From contig DUCN01000026.1 of NCBI GenBank assembly GCA_012959805.1, forward strand, positions 277,899-341,898: a stretch of 64,000 bases of DNA, given 5' to 3'. Each line of letters opens with the position of its first letter. Within the stretch, counting starts at the first letter, position 1. The notes below the pieces were generated by a model that saw nothing but the letters and a program-made list of their open reading frames with translations, ran no database searches and was not told the origin of the DNA. The position numbers were made by a program, and so were the translations under genes. This document shows, one piece after another, positions 51,986 through 61,367 of this stretch. Source of the stretch: Myxococcales bacterium (GTDB lineage: Bacteria > Myxococcota_A > UBA9160 > UBA4427).

Positions 51986-53401
51986 ATGAGTCCATCCAGC
52001 ACCCGATTCCCGATCTCGGGAGCTGCGATCGCCGTCTTCGTCGGGCTGGTCGGCGGGCTCGTGATCCTGGCGCTGGCCGCCTCCGACTCCCCATTCGCCG
52101 ATCGCTTTGGTGGCCCACGAATCGATCGATCGGGCCGCCTTTCCATCCATCTCAATGGCGTCTCCCAACGAATGTCCCGGGACATTTTCTTACCCACTAA
52201 AGGCTGGGTCATGCAGCTTCAGTTCATCGATCTGTCCATTCCACAGGACCTCGAGGGCCTCGTCGTCATCCTGCGCTCTGAACGAACTGGCGCCACCATC
52301 GAAATTCAGGATCGCTTCCTGCTCCAGGCTGGCAATGGAGCCCATCACGAGATCACGATCCAGGATCAGCCAATCCAACTCGCTTCGCTCACAGTCCCTA
52401 GGAACCTGGGCCTTGCCGCCGGACTTCTTTCGGTTCGAGTGATTTTCACCGATGCGTCGGGAAACATCTTCGAAGACTCACGGCGCATTCGAATCCGCTC
52501 GCCCCTCGGCTTGCCTCCAATCAGTGTCCGACAGGTCATCCATTTCGACTTTGAGATCGATCACGATGACGATGGCCTCCCCGATTTCTGGAAAGATCTG
52601 GAACTCTTCGGCCTCGCCTCTGCCGAACACCCCGAACTCGCCCGAGTCATCGCCAACCAGATCGAATCCCGCGCACTTCTTCGCGTCGAAGCCGCCTACA
52701 CAGCCGAACACGATCCGAACCGCACCGGCCAAGCGAGGGATCCCGTTCGCGTTCGCTTTCGCGCGACCGAGGATCCGAGCGCACTCACCACGCGCATCTG
52801 CATCGGCGGCAGCGATCCGACGAAGAACCATCTCGTCGGACACGTGCGTCTCGATCCCCAAAACGAAGACAAAACCTCGCAAGAATGCGCGAGAGAACCT
52901 GCCGCTGGACTTTTTCCTGCGGAGCTCGAAACCTATCGCGACTCCGCGCTCTACCGCGAGACCTTTGGGCCCCTCCTCGCTGGAAGTGGTGGCCAGGCCG
53001 TTGGTCAGCATCCGGACGATTCCGTCGCAAGCCTGAGCAATCTTCAGGATCGTGATCGCGGAAGTGAAGGCCTATCCCGTCGCCAAGTGAAGATCCTTCG
53101 CGCCATCACGATCTTTGGTGATGCGTTGGGCAGCATCATGGCGCACGAGGCCGGGCACGCACTCGGCCTGGTTCCCGAGGGTCGCCCGAGCGTCGGACTC
53201 TTTGGTGGAGAAACCGGAGGTGACTACGCACATAACATCGATGCCCTCGGAGAGAGCCAGCCGACTGCATGGTTGATGAACGCGGGGGAAGACCTGAACT
53301 TCGAGCAGCTCGCTGGCTTGGGAAAAGCAGGCCCGCTTCAATTTCGCCCGCTCAACTACGCCTACCTTCGCGATCGCGTAATCGTCACCGACAAGCGTTA
53401 G
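51986..53401 (+). CDS. Membrane-anchored or secreted metzincin-like zinc protease with a Ca-type DxDxDG loop
   Basis: From ATG 51986 (GAAGGA upstream) the product has 471 residues. Residues 13-32 form a signal anchor. A beta-rich region follows, then IDHDDDGLPDFW (191-202), a calcium-loop type motif often found in extracellular proteins. The protease core has HEAGHALGL at 387-395 and a possible Met-turn, WLMNAG (429-434). In metzincins a third His or Asp follows as HExxHxxGxxH; here Pro or Glu stands there, so the third ligand must lie elsewhere or be lost. I do not recognise a named family. Confidence 0.75.
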   Translation: MSPSSTRFPISGAAIAVFVGLVGGLVILALAASDSPFADRFGGPRIDRSGRLSIHLNGVSQRMSRDIFLPTKGWVMQLQFIDLSIPQDLEGLVVILRSERTGATIEIQDRFLLQAGNGAHHEITIQDQPIQLASLTVPRNLGLAAGLLSVRVIFTDASGNIFEDSRRIRIRSPLGLPPISVRQVIHFDFEIDHDDDGLPDFWKDLELFGLASAEHPELARVIANQIESRALLRVEAAYTAEHDPNRTGQARDPVRVRFRATEDPSALTTRICIGGSDPTKNHLVGHVRLDPQNEDKTSQECAREPAAGLFPAELETYRDSALYRETFGPLLAGSGGQAVGQHPDDSVASLSNLQDRDRGSEGLSRRQVKILRAITIFGDALGSIMAHEAGHALGLVPEGRPSVGLFGGETGGDYAHNIDALGESQPTAWLMNAGEDLNFEQLAGLGKAGPLQFRPLNYAYLRDRVIVTDKR

Positions 53402-53407
53402 GCCGGT

Positions 53408-54466
53408 CTACATATCCCAGAAGAAATCCTTGTTAGTGAGATCGGCATCCTCGCCAGACTGGTTGATCTCTTCCCGCTCGGAAGACGTGAGTAAATCATC
53501 ACCCTTCGAGATTCGCAGCACCAACTCCTCGAGATCCCGCGTTTCGGTTTCCCAGTATTCGTCGGTTCCGAAATGTGGAAAGGCGTCCGGAAACGCTGGA
53601 TCCTCCCAGCGCCGCGCGATCCAACCCGCATAGAAGACAAAGCGGAATCCTCGAAGCGGCTCGATCAGAGAGAAGCTTCGATCATCGAAGGGCCGAAACT
53701 GTTTATACGACTCGACCAGGAGTCGGCGCTGGCGATCAGCCAGGGCGTCTCGGCCCGGCAGCATCATCCATACGTCCTGGACCGGTGGGCCGACCACCAT
53801 GTCATCGAAGTCGAGAAAGAACCATCCATCATCACCTCGCAGGAGATTCCCAGCATGGCAGTCGCCATGAATCGGCTGAAGTTCAATGTCCCGACTTCGC
53901 TCTTGATAGGTCGACACCAGGGCCTCGACCGCACGCGCATAACGGGCCGAACAGCTCGGAGGGAGCCAGTCCCCGTCCTCTAGCAGGTCGAGCGCTTCGA
54001 GTGGAACCGTTTCCGCATTCAGCATCCGGCGATTGGGCGCCCCGAGATCGGCGGCAATCGAATGGATACGCGCCATGAGCCGACCCAATATCTCGATCTG
54101 ATCGTCCGCGAGTTCGTCTGGAGAACGTCCACCCGTCCGCGGCCAGATCGCGTAGTGAATATCCTCGATCTCATGCAGCGTATCGCCATCGGGAAACGTG
54201 AGTGGCGCGCAGACCGGGATCTCGGCCCGAACTAACGCCGCCAGAAGCCTATGCTCATCAAGAATCGTCTCTCGAGACCAGCGACCTGGACGATAGAATT
54301 TTGCGACGACATGCTTTCCATCCTCGAGGCGAACGTCATATACGCGATTTTCGAGGGCATTGAGGGCGAAACAATGCCCAGAGGGAACGAAGCCCGCCGC
54401 CTCGACGGCCTGGAGGACACGCTCAGGCGTGAGGCGGAAAAAGAACTCGCTTAGATCCTGTGTCAT
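53408..54466 (-). CDS. srkA: Stress-response kinase A-like protein (RdoA family)
   Basis: The 352-residue protein has the aminoglycoside-phosphotransferase-type kinase fold of SrkA/YihE. It has HVVAKFYRPGRWS (Lys56 region), IHGDCHAGNLL with catalytic Asp202 and Asn207, and LDFDDMVVGPPVQD with metal Asp219. SrkA is a Ser/Thr kinase protecting against envelope and oxidative stress. It ends 6 bases from the convergent protease gene. It diverges from the ethylmalonyl-CoA mutase gene. Confidence 0.92.
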   Translation of the reverse strand: MTQDLSEFFFRLTPERVLQAVEAAGFVPSGHCFALNALENRVYDVRLEDGKHVVAKFYRPGRWSRETILDEHRLLAALVRAEIPVCAPLTFPDGDTLHEIEDIHYAIWPRTGGRSPDELADDQIEILGRLMARIHSIAADLGAPNRRMLNAETVPLEALDLLEDGDWLPPSCSARYARAVEALVSTYQERSRDIELQPIHGDCHAGNLLRGDDGWFFLDFDDMVVGPPVQDVWMMLPGRDALADRQRRLLVESYKQFRPFDDRSFSLIEPLRGFRFVFYAGWIARRWEDPAFPDAFPHFGTDEYWETETRDLEELVLRISKGDDLLTSSEREEINQSGEDADLTNKDFFWDM

Positions 54467-54492
54467 GAACGGATCATACCCCGATCGAAGAT

Positions 54493-54521
54493 TTGCCCGA
54501 ATCCGACAGATTCGTTAATTT
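54493..54521 (+). promoter_or_regulatory. Palindrome inside a possible promoter of the mutase operon
   Basis: CGAATC-CGACA-GATTCG (54498-54514) is a perfect 6-bp inverted repeat. It sits between a TTGCCC hexamer (54493-54498) and an AT-rich TAATTT (54516-54521), spacer 17. A repressor bound here would block transcription. The T-rich tail also makes it terminator-like on the plus strand, though no plus-strand gene lies just upstream. Confidence 0.4.
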
Positions 54522-54588
54522 TTCCGAATACTTAGACCATCAGCGAATTCCCCCCCCCTGACTTCTGATTTTGACCTCGGAGCCCCCT

Positions 54589-56574
54589 GTGTCCCCCAAT
54601 CGCGATCGCCCCTGGCTCATTCGAACTTATTCTGGTCACTCCTCTGCCCGCGCAAGCAACGCGCTCTATCGAAGCAATCTGGCGAAGGGGCAGACGGGAC
54701 TCTCCGTCGCCTTCGATCTACCGACCCAGACCGGCTATGACTCCGACCACCCGCTCGCCCGCGGCGAAGTTGGCAAGGTCGGCGTCCCGATCTCTCATAT
54801 CGACGACATGGAATGTCTGTTCCAAGAGATCCCTCTGGACAAGATGAACACGTCGATGACGATCAATGCGACCGCCGCCTGGCTACTCTCGCTCTATATC
54901 GCCACCGCGGAGCGCCAGGGATCGACTTCGGTCGCTCTCACCGGCACGACTCAGAACGACATCGTCAAGGAGTATCTCTCTCGAGGCACATTCGTCTTTC
55001 CGCCCGAGGCTTCGATGCGCCTAACAAGTGAGATGGTTGCGTATACAGTCGATCATGCACCGCGCTGGAACCCCATCAACATCTGCTCCTACCATCTCCA
55101 GGAAGCCGGAGCGACTCCGGTTCAGGAGATCGCCTACGCCATGGCGAACGCAATCTCGGTTCTCGATCGCGTCCGGGAAAACGAAGAGGTCGATGACGAA
55201 ACCCTTTCCCGCATCTTTGGGCGCATCTCGTTCTTTCTCAACGCCGGCATCCGCTTCGTCGAAGAAATGTGCAAATGCCGTGCGATGACAAGGCTCTGGG
55301 CTGAAATCGGCCGCGACCGATACGGAATCTCGGACGAAAAGATGCTCCGGCTGCGCTACGGCGTACAAGTCAACAGCCTCGGACTCACGGAAGCCCAACC
55401 CGAAAACAACATTGTCCGAATCGCGCTCGAAGCTCTTGGCGTCACGCTGTCAAAGCGAGCCCGCACGCGATCGCTGCAGCTTCCCGCCTGGAACGAGGCC
55501 CTCGGCTTGCCGCGCCCCTGGGACCAACAACTATCCCTGCGCACCCAACAGATTCTGGCCTATGAAACCGACCTGCTCGAGTACGAAGATCTCTTCGACG
55601 GATCCCATGTCGTCGAGAAACTTACGGCTGAATTGCTCTCTACGGCTCGCGAGGAACTCCAAACCGTGCTCGACATGGGCGGTGCCGTGGTGGCGGTCGA
55701 GAACGCCTATATGAAGCAGCGTCTCGTCGAGAGCCACACGAAACGCCTCCGCGCAATCGAGTCCGGCGAGCTCGTCGTCGTCGGCGTAAACGAATATCAG
55801 GAAACCGTCGAGTCCCCGCTGGTCGAAGGCGGGTCTGAATCGATCCTCAAAGTCGACGAATCCGCCGAACGTGAGCAGATCGAGTCTCTCGAAGCCTTCC
55901 GGAACCGGCGAAATTCGGACGAGGCTTCACGAGCCCTTCGCCTCCTCGAAGACACCGTCAAAAGTGGCGCCAACATCATGCCGGTCTCGATCGAGGCGGC
56001 CAAGGCAGGCGTCACCACTGGCGAATGGTCCGAAGTCCTCCGCAATATCTTTGGCGAATACCGTGCACCCACCGGTGTGGCCGCAGCATCCGCCTCGTCT
56101 GGTCACGAGGCCAGTGCCGAGGTTGAACGAGTCCGCGCGCGCGTCGACGACGTTTCGAGCCGACTCGGACGTCGGCTGAAAATCCTCGTCGGCAAACCGG
56201 GCCTCGACGGACATAGCAATGGCGCCGAACAAATCGCAGTCAAGGCGCGAGATGTCGGCATGGAAGTTGTCTACGACGGCATTCGACTGACACCACAAGA
56301 GATCGTTCAATCTGCGAGAGATGAAGGCGTTCACATCATCGGCCTCTCGATCCTCTCGGGCTCCCATTGTGTGCTCGTGGTTGACGTCGTCGAGCAACTT
56401 CGACGGGCCGGTCTCGGTGAGATTCCTGTCGTGGTCGGCGGAATCATTCCCGGAGATGATGCCGAGGAGCTGAAGAAGGCAGGCGTCGTTCGCGTCTATA
56501 CGCCCAAGGACTTTGATCTCACCCGAATTATGAGCGAAATCGTCGACGTGGTCTCCGAGCTGAATGCAGTCTGA
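54589..56574 (+). CDS. ecm: Ethylmalonyl-CoA mutase (B12-dependent, MeaA/Ecm type)
   Basis: I choose GTG 54589 because GGAG lies 6 bases upstream and RPWLIRTYSGHSSA starts near residue 6, as in known Ecm. A TTG 18 bases earlier is possible. The 661-residue single chain joins the TIM-barrel mutase domain (GLSVAFDLPTQTGYDSDHPLARGEVGKVGVPI, CSYHLQEAGATPVQE) to a B12-binding domain with the DxHxxG motif at Asp540/His542 (LDGHSNGAE). Overall sequence is closer to Ecm than to methylmalonyl-CoA mutase. It converts (2R)-ethylmalonyl-CoA to methylsuccinyl-CoA. meaB overlaps its 3' end. Confidence 0.92.
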   Translation: MSPNRDRPWLIRTYSGHSSARASNALYRSNLAKGQTGLSVAFDLPTQTGYDSDHPLARGEVGKVGVPISHIDDMECLFQEIPLDKMNTSMTINATAAWLLSLYIATAERQGSTSVALTGTTQNDIVKEYLSRGTFVFPPEASMRLTSEMVAYTVDHAPRWNPINICSYHLQEAGATPVQEIAYAMANAISVLDRVRENEEVDDETLSRIFGRISFFLNAGIRFVEEMCKCRAMTRLWAEIGRDRYGISDEKMLRLRYGVQVNSLGLTEAQPENNIVRIALEALGVTLSKRARTRSLQLPAWNEALGLPRPWDQQLSLRTQQILAYETDLLEYEDLFDGSHVVEKLTAELLSTAREELQTVLDMGGAVVAVENAYMKQRLVESHTKRLRAIESGELVVVGVNEYQETVESPLVEGGSESILKVDESAEREQIESLEAFRNRRNSDEASRALRLLEDTVKSGANIMPVSIEAAKAGVTTGEWSEVLRNIFGEYRAPTGVAAASASSGHEASAEVERVRARVDDVSSRLGRRLKILVGKPGLDGHSNGAEQIAVKARDVGMEVVYDGIRLTPQEIVQSARDEGVHIIGLSILSGSHCVLVVDVVEQLRRAGLGEIPVVVGGIIPGDDAEELKKAGVVRVYTPKDFDLTRIMSEIVDVVSELNAV

Positions 56575-57559
56575 GCCGCCTAACGATCCGGAGCATGCGC
56601 TCGCTGCCGCAGTCACGCGCGGAGACCTCGGCTCTCTTTCTGAGGCGCTGAATCAGATCGACGATGACCGCCCCGAAAACCGGGAAGCCGCACTCGCGCT
56701 ACTCGATGCCATCGAAGGCCACAGCCGTAGCCCGCGCATTGGCGTCACCGGCGCACCGGGCGCAGGCAAGTCGACGCTGCTCGACGCGCTGGTCGCAGGC
56801 CTTCGCGAGCGTGACCGAAGCATCGGAATCCTCGCCGTTGATCCCTCGAGTCAGCGAACCGGTGGCGCGCTACTCGGCGACCGCATGCGGCTCAGTTCCT
56901 CGGCACGAGACTCGGGCGTCTTCCTGCGATCCCTCGCCGCCAGGGACCAACTCGGCGGCCTCTCCGAAATCACCGGGGCGAGTCTCGACCTCATGCAGGC
57001 GGCCTTCGACATCGTCTTCGTCGAAACCGTCGGAGTTGGGCAGTCCGAGGCGGGCGTCATCGATATCGTGGACAGTCTCATCTTCGTCGCACAGCCCGCC
57101 TCCGGAGACCTCATCCAGTTCATGAAGGCGGGCATTCTGGAATGGCCCGACATTTTCTTCGTCAACAAATCCGATCTGGGGGACGCTGCCCGACGCACAT
57201 CGGCGGAACTCAAGGCCGGACTGCAATTGGGCGGACGCCGCGATCCCGATTATACACCGAAGGTGTTATGCGGATCTGCGCGCGACGCACTCGGCATCGA
57301 TGAGCTGCTCGAAGCCATCGATGAACACCAGCAATATCTGGAATCTTCGGGCCAAGGCGACATCCGCCGGACTTCCGGGCGCGCAGCTCGAGTGCGAAAT
57401 ACCCTGATGACGCGATTCGGACGCTACGGCCTCGAACGATTGACCGGGCCATTCGAGGTCGAAACCTATGTTGGCGAGAAATCACATTCATCCGTCGAGC
57501 GACTTGCGGACGAGCTCGGCCTGCGGATCATGAAAGAGCTCGGAAGGGACGTGGCCTGA
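56564..57559 (+). CDS. meaB: B12-mutase GTPase chaperone MeaB
   Basis: The 331-residue G3E GTPase has the P-loop GAPGAGKST (63-71), the ILAVDPSSQRTGGALLGDRMR switch region, ETVGVGQSE and VNKSDLGDA. MeaB/ArgK proteins load adenosylcobalamin into acyl-CoA mutases and protect the radical enzyme. Its start overlaps the mutase gene by 11 bases, so the two are translationally linked. MeaB is assigned to the Ecm product by this position. Confidence 0.95.
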   Translation: MQSEPPNDPEHALAAAVTRGDLGSLSEALNQIDDDRPENREAALALLDAIEGHSRSPRIGVTGAPGAGKSTLLDALVAGLRERDRSIGILAVDPSSQRTGGALLGDRMRLSSSARDSGVFLRSLAARDQLGGLSEITGASLDLMQAAFDIVFVETVGVGQSEAGVIDIVDSLIFVAQPASGDLIQFMKAGILEWPDIFFVNKSDLGDAARRTSAELKAGLQLGGRRDPDYTPKVLCGSARDALGIDELLEAIDEHQQYLESSGQGDIRRTSGRAARVRNTLMTRFGRYGLERLTGPFEVETYVGEKSHSSVERLADELGLRIMKELGRDVA

Positions 57560-57563
57560 ACCA

Positions 57564-57851
57564 ATGGCCCGCCGAGGCTCCGGATTCTCGCGCGTTCTCC
57601 GCACCATCGCCTGGGCGCTCTTGTTCGCCTTTGCCTTTGGTTTCCTGATTGGCACCTGGTTGCGCAGCGAACTCGAAAGACCCGTTCGCTATATCGGTGC
57701 TCGCCTGCCCGTGGAAGAGTCCGCGATTCTACGCTTCGCGTCTGGACCAGGGAACGTCGACCAATCCTACACGCGCATTCTCATGCCGCGCCAAAACGAA
57801 GAGCAGATCCGAGAGTCGATTCAGATAGCGCAGCGACGTTTCTTCGACTGA
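57564..57851 (+). CDS. Small membrane protein, function unknown
   Basis: The 95-residue frame starts 4 bases after meaB. It encodes a basic N-terminus, one membrane helix (about 11-32, TIAWALLFAFAFGFLIGTW) and a polar tail. The last 120 bases overlap the convergent adenosyltransferase gene. The membrane helix and close spacing argue for a real gene, while the long tail overlap and lack of family argue against. If real it may tie the mutase complex to the membrane, but this is speculative. Confidence 0.5.
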   Translation: MARRGSGFSRVLRTIAWALLFAFAFGFLIGTWLRSELERPVRYIGARLPVEESAILRFASGPGNVDQSYTRILMPRQNEEQIRESIQIAQRRFFD

Positions 57852-58292
57852 TTCGTCCGCCTTCTCGACCAGGCGAACTGTCGAACGTTCCGCGCGGCGA
57901 CAGACGGTTCGGGCCAGGTGGAACGCCGCCGCGGAGGATGTGCCCCCGGGCAATATGAAGGTTTTGAGTGCCCCCAAACCTTCTTCGAGCCGATCGATCA
58001 GACTCTCGAGTTCGACCACGTCCACTGCCGCGACCCCTCGAACACCCGCCTTCTCTCGATGGGCAGGATCCGGAGTCGCAAGCGAAGCCCCGAGATCAAA
58101 GAGTGCGCTCTGAATCTTCGCAAGAGAGACTTCTAGATCCGGGTCGATGCCCGCCGCGATCGCCAGTCCAATCGCGGCATTCGTCTCATCGACATCGCCG
58201 TAGGCGGCGACTCGATCGGAGTCCTTGGCCACCCGATCGCCTCCGAAGAGATCCGTCTGCCCGGCATCGCCGCGTCGTGTGTAGATCTTCAA
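57729..58292 (-). CDS. Cob(I)alamin adenosyltransferase, PduO type
   Basis: The 187-residue protein matches the PduO/MMAB family: KIYTRRGDAGQTDLFGGDRVAKDSDRVAAYGDVDETNA at the N-terminus (ATP site), LPGGTSSAAAFHLARTVCRRAER and RYLNRLSDLLFVLAR. It makes adenosylcobalamin from cob(I)alamin and ATP, the cofactor required by the mutase encoded 1.2 kb away. It is convergent with the mutase-meaB unit, an arrangement that fits one cofactor-and-enzyme module. Confidence 0.94.
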   Translation of the reverse strand: MKIYTRRGDAGQTDLFGGDRVAKDSDRVAAYGDVDETNAAIGLAIAAGIDPDLEVSLAKIQSALFDLGASLATPDPAHREKAGVRGVAAVDVVELESLIDRLEEGLGALKTFILPGGTSSAAAFHLARTVCRRAERSTVRLVEKADESVEETSLRYLNRLSDLLFVLARHENARVGLVDVPWSRREA

Positions 58293-58297
58293 GGAAC

Positions 58298-58858
58298 CTA
58301 GCCTCGAGCAGCAAGGTCTTCGTCGACCATTCGCGCCAGCTCTTCATCGGCCAATTCCGGACTTGCATCTTGGAATCCCTGATCGCCGGCACTTCCGGCG
58401 ATCGATGGCCCAGTCGATGCCAAGGCGACCGCGGAAACCGAGGTGGCGACATCCCCACCGTCATTCCCACCAACAATGCGACGCATGGCGATCACCACTA
58501 ATCCACCACCAACCACGAACCCAAGAATCGGAAAGATATAGGCCCAGATCGTGATGCCCTTCGCCGGTGGTGCACCCAAGATTTCCTCACCAAAGCGTTC
58601 GATCAAGATGGCGATGACTTCTTCCTGGGTGGAACCCGCTGCTTCCTGCAACACCATCCACTGTACGAGTTCTGCGGCCTGGGGACTGGGACAAGAGGCG
58701 AGCGAGCGCCCCGGGCAATACGGGCTCATCAATTCAGCCGCCAGGTCATAGCCCCAGGATTTGGCTTGAATCGGACCGGCGGAAAGAAAGACAAAGACAA
58801 TCGCCGTCGCGACGAGTCCGCCACGACGACTCACAGCCGCTCCGACTAAATTTCCCAA
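58298..58858 (-). CDS. ccmH: Cytochrome c-type biogenesis protein CcmH/CycL
   Basis: The 186-residue protein has a signal anchor (about 15-30) and the redox segment [18 protein letters not shown] with Cys48 and Cys56. The [28 protein letters not shown] helix is typical of CcmH, and a membrane helix lies at about 104-124. The cysteines are 7 residues apart instead of the usual LRCxxC, a variant I associate with deltaproteobacterial proteins. It helps reduce apocytochrome c before heme attachment. The gene overlaps cysE by 13 bases; other ccm genes are not in the window. Confidence 0.8.
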   Translation of the reverse strand: MGNLVGAAVSRRGGLVATAIVFVFLSAGPIQAKSWGYDLAAELMSPYCPGRSLASCPSPQAAELVQWMVLQEAAGSTQEEVIAILIERFGEEILGAPPAKGITIWAYIFPILGFVVGGGLVVIAMRRIVGGNDGGDVATSVSAVALASTGPSIAGSAGDQGFQDASPELADEELARMVDEDLAARG

Positions 58859-59790
58859 TTCTGCTCCATCGTTTCGTCTGCGTCTTTGCTTTTGCTCTTC
58901 GCACTTCGCAAGAGTTGCCGAGGCGCCTCGGCCATGACGCGGAAGCCGGGCGGCACACTGCTAGTCAGCCAGACATTGCCGCCGATGACAGTTCCTGCTC
59001 CGATCACCGTGTTGCCACCCAAGATGGTCGCACCCGCATAGATCGTCACGTCGTTCTCAATCGTTGGGTGTCGCTTCTTGCCGCGCAGGGCGTCGCTGTT
59101 ACGGATCGACGTCGCACCAATCGTCACGCCCTGATACAAACGAACATGATCTCCGATGATCGCGGTCTCTCCGATCACGATTCCCGTCCCATGATCGATG
59201 AAAAAATGTGCGCCGATCTTGGCGCCCGGATGGATATCGATTCCCGTTCGGTCGTGCGCGTATTCGCTCATGATGCGGGGCAAGAGGGGAACGCCGTATC
59301 CATAGAGCTCGTGGGCAATACGATGAATCGCGAGTGCCCTGATGGCCGGATACGCGACGACGATCTCATCGTATCCGTTGGCCGCCGGATCGCCGGCGTA
59401 GGCCGCCTCGACATCCTGTGAAAGCATGGCCCGCAAATCGACGAGTCGGCTAATGAATTGGATCGTTAGATCTTCCGCGTTCGTGGACTCCGGCAACTCG
59501 ACTTGCAGCAACAACTTGTGCAGGCCGTCCGCCACGACGGGCACCTCGGAACGGAGTTCCGCCGGATCGACGCGAAATCGCAATAAACGCTTTGTCGGAT
59601 TGATCCAATTCACGACCTGGTTCGGGTCGAGGATGCCGCCACAAACCGTTTCCGAGAGCACGGTTTCCTCGCAGCCAGCCAAGCCTTCCACCGCCGCCTC
59701 CAAGACATCGTCTGGGCAGGAAAAAGGCTCGGTCACAGGCGGCGTCTCACCGACCCTTCGCATCGACCCCATCACTGGATTACTTGCCAT
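58846..59790 (-). CDS. cysE: Serine O-acetyltransferase
   Basis: The 314-residue protein has an N-terminal helical domain, then the left-handed beta-helix of SAT. Landmarks are [57 protein letters not shown] with the catalytic Asp-His, LYQGVTIGA and hexapeptide repeats to about 275. It acetylates serine with acetyl-CoA for cysteine synthesis. The long N-terminal extension is like the EpsC/SrpH-type enzymes. Its 3' end overlaps ccmH. Confidence 0.92.
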   Translation of the reverse strand: MASNPVMGSMRRVGETPPVTEPFSCPDDVLEAAVEGLAGCEETVLSETVCGGILDPNQVVNWINPTKRLLRFRVDPAELRSEVPVVADGLHKLLLQVELPESTNAEDLTIQFISRLVDLRAMLSQDVEAAYAGDPAANGYDEIVVAYPAIRALAIHRIAHELYGYGVPLLPRIMSEYAHDRTGIDIHPGAKIGAHFFIDHGTGIVIGETAIIGDHVRLYQGVTIGATSIRNSDALRGKKRHPTIENDVTIYAGATILGGNTVIGAGTVIGGNVWLTSSVPPGFRVMAEAPRQLLRSAKSKSKDADETMEQNWEI

Positions 59791-60008
59791 CTAGGGCTCC
59801 TTGGATCCACGAGCGCACGGAGACTGAATCGCAGGGTTTTCGGGGTGATCCGAATAGACCCGATCGATCCAGCTCCATGGATAAGATGCCCCACTTAAGG
59901 CCGCGTGACACGCGTTGACCGATCTCGAGGCCGATTGGGCAACTCAGCGGCAGTTCGATGTCCCAAGTTCAAGCTTTGAGGGGGCCAAGGTCCTATCTTG
60001 GATGGCAC

Positions 60009-60896
60009 ATGAGCCCGCTCTACAGCCATTCTCGCCTCTCTAGCTTCGAAAATTGCCGCAAGCAATTCGAGTTTCGCTATGTGCTGAAAATCCCGAGTGA
60101 TCGGGAGTCCATCGAAGCCTTCGTCGGCAAACGCGTTCACGAAATCCTCGAACGGCTCTATCTCTTCATAGGACGCGGCCAGATCCCGAGCATCGAGAAG
60201 GTCGTCGTCCGTTATCAAAAGCTCTGGGAAGAGACCTACGACGGTGAACGTGTGCGGATCGTTCGCGAAGGCACGCCGCTTTCCTTCTATCGACAACTCG
60301 GCGAGCAATGTCTGCGCAGTTATTACGCCCGGCACTACCCCTTCGACGAAGACGAAACGCTCGGGGTCGAGCGGCGCGTGGTCTTCCCGCTCGACGAAGC
60401 CGGAAAGTACGAGATGCAGGGCATCATCGATCGAATCTCGCGTGCGCGAGACGGAACGATCGAGGTCCACGACTACAAGACTGGCGCGCGCGTTCCTTCT
60501 CAGAAAATACTCGACCAGGATCGCCAACTCGCGCTCTACCAGATCGGTCTCGCGAGGGAATACGGTGAAGACGTACGCTATCGACTCGTCTGGCATTACG
60601 TCGCCAAGAATCAGACACGCATCTCGACGCGAACACCCGAAGAATTAGCAGCGCTTCGCCAATCAACGATTGAACGCATCGACGAAATTCAAGCGGCCGA
60701 CGACTATCCTCCGCACAAGACCGCGCTCTGCGGATGGTGCGAATACAAGGCTCGCTGCCCACTCTTCTCGAACAGCGAGACAGCGTCTGTGACGAGTTCG
60801 ACCGATCCGATACAGCCGGCGATCATCGCTGGGCCATCCACAACATCACCCTCCTCGTCGCTTCCGCGATCCGGAAAACAGCTCGACCTCCTCTGA
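60009..60896 (+). CDS. PD-(D/E)XK nuclease with Fe-S cysteines (Cas4/AddB-like, RecB family)
   Basis: From ATG 60009 the product has 295 residues. It shows the RecB nuclease core: LSSFENCRKQFEFRY near the start, GKRVHEILERLY, MQGIIDRISRARDG, and HDYKTGARVP carrying the D-x-K acid-lysine set. Cysteines in SFENC and in CGWCEYKARC at the C-terminus match the four-cysteine [4Fe-4S] staple of Cas4 and AddB. There are no cas or addAB genes around, so it is a stand-alone repair-type exonuclease. An upstream ATG 17 codons earlier is less likely. Confidence 0.88.
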   Translation: MSPLYSHSRLSSFENCRKQFEFRYVLKIPSDRESIEAFVGKRVHEILERLYLFIGRGQIPSIEKVVVRYQKLWEETYDGERVRIVREGTPLSFYRQLGEQCLRSYYARHYPFDEDETLGVERRVVFPLDEAGKYEMQGIIDRISRARDGTIEVHDYKTGARVPSQKILDQDRQLALYQIGLAREYGEDVRYRLVWHYVAKNQTRISTRTPEELAALRQSTIERIDEIQAADDYPPHKTALCGWCEYKARCPLFSNSETASVTSSTDPIQPAIIAGPSTTSPSSSLPRSGKQLDLL

Positions 60897-61073
60897 ATCG
60901 AGCGACCTTGGAAACGCTCTACTCGACGGGCATGCAAAGGATGAGGCGGGTTGGACTCACTCTCTACAACCTGGATCTCGATCGCGCGACGTTGATGTGT
61001 AGGTCGCCGACGCGAATACGTGGACGACGACAACGCCGAAACAACACGGTGAATTTTCTTCGCTCACGTTCTC

Positions 61074-61367
61074 TCACGAGGCGTGTCGAAGCTTCGGAAC
61101 CTTCCGGGCCGGCCGAAAAACGGCCAGATCGAATGCAGTCTGCAGATTCAACCAGAACTCGGGCGTCGTGTTGAGAGCCTGCGAAAGCAGCCAAGCTATC
61201 TCAGGAGTCACGCCGCGCTTTCCCCGAACCAGCTCGTTGACCCTTTGGACGGACACGTCCAGATGTTCCGCGAGGGCAACTTGCGATTGGCCAAACGGCT
61301 CCAGAAAGTCGGCTCGCAAAATCTCGCCCGGATGTGTCGGAGTTCGCTTTTCAGGCTGCGTACTCAC
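61074..61367 (-). CDS. HigA-family antitoxin/XRE regulator
   Basis: The 97-residue protein carries the HigA signature: THPGEILRADFLEPFGQSQVALAEHLDVSVQRVNELVRGKRGVTPEIAWLLSQAL (helix-turn-helix about 27-60) and TTPEFWLNLQTAFDLAV. It begins at a GTG whose GTGA overlaps the stop of a small upstream frame. In HigBA systems the toxin precedes HigA, but that upstream frame does not resemble HigB. It may be an orphan antitoxin or regulator left after toxin loss. Confidence 0.85.
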   Translation of the reverse strand: MSTQPEKRTPTHPGEILRADFLEPFGQSQVALAEHLDVSVQRVNELVRGKRGVTPEIAWLLSQALNTTPEFWLNLQTAFDLAVFRPARKVPKLRHAS

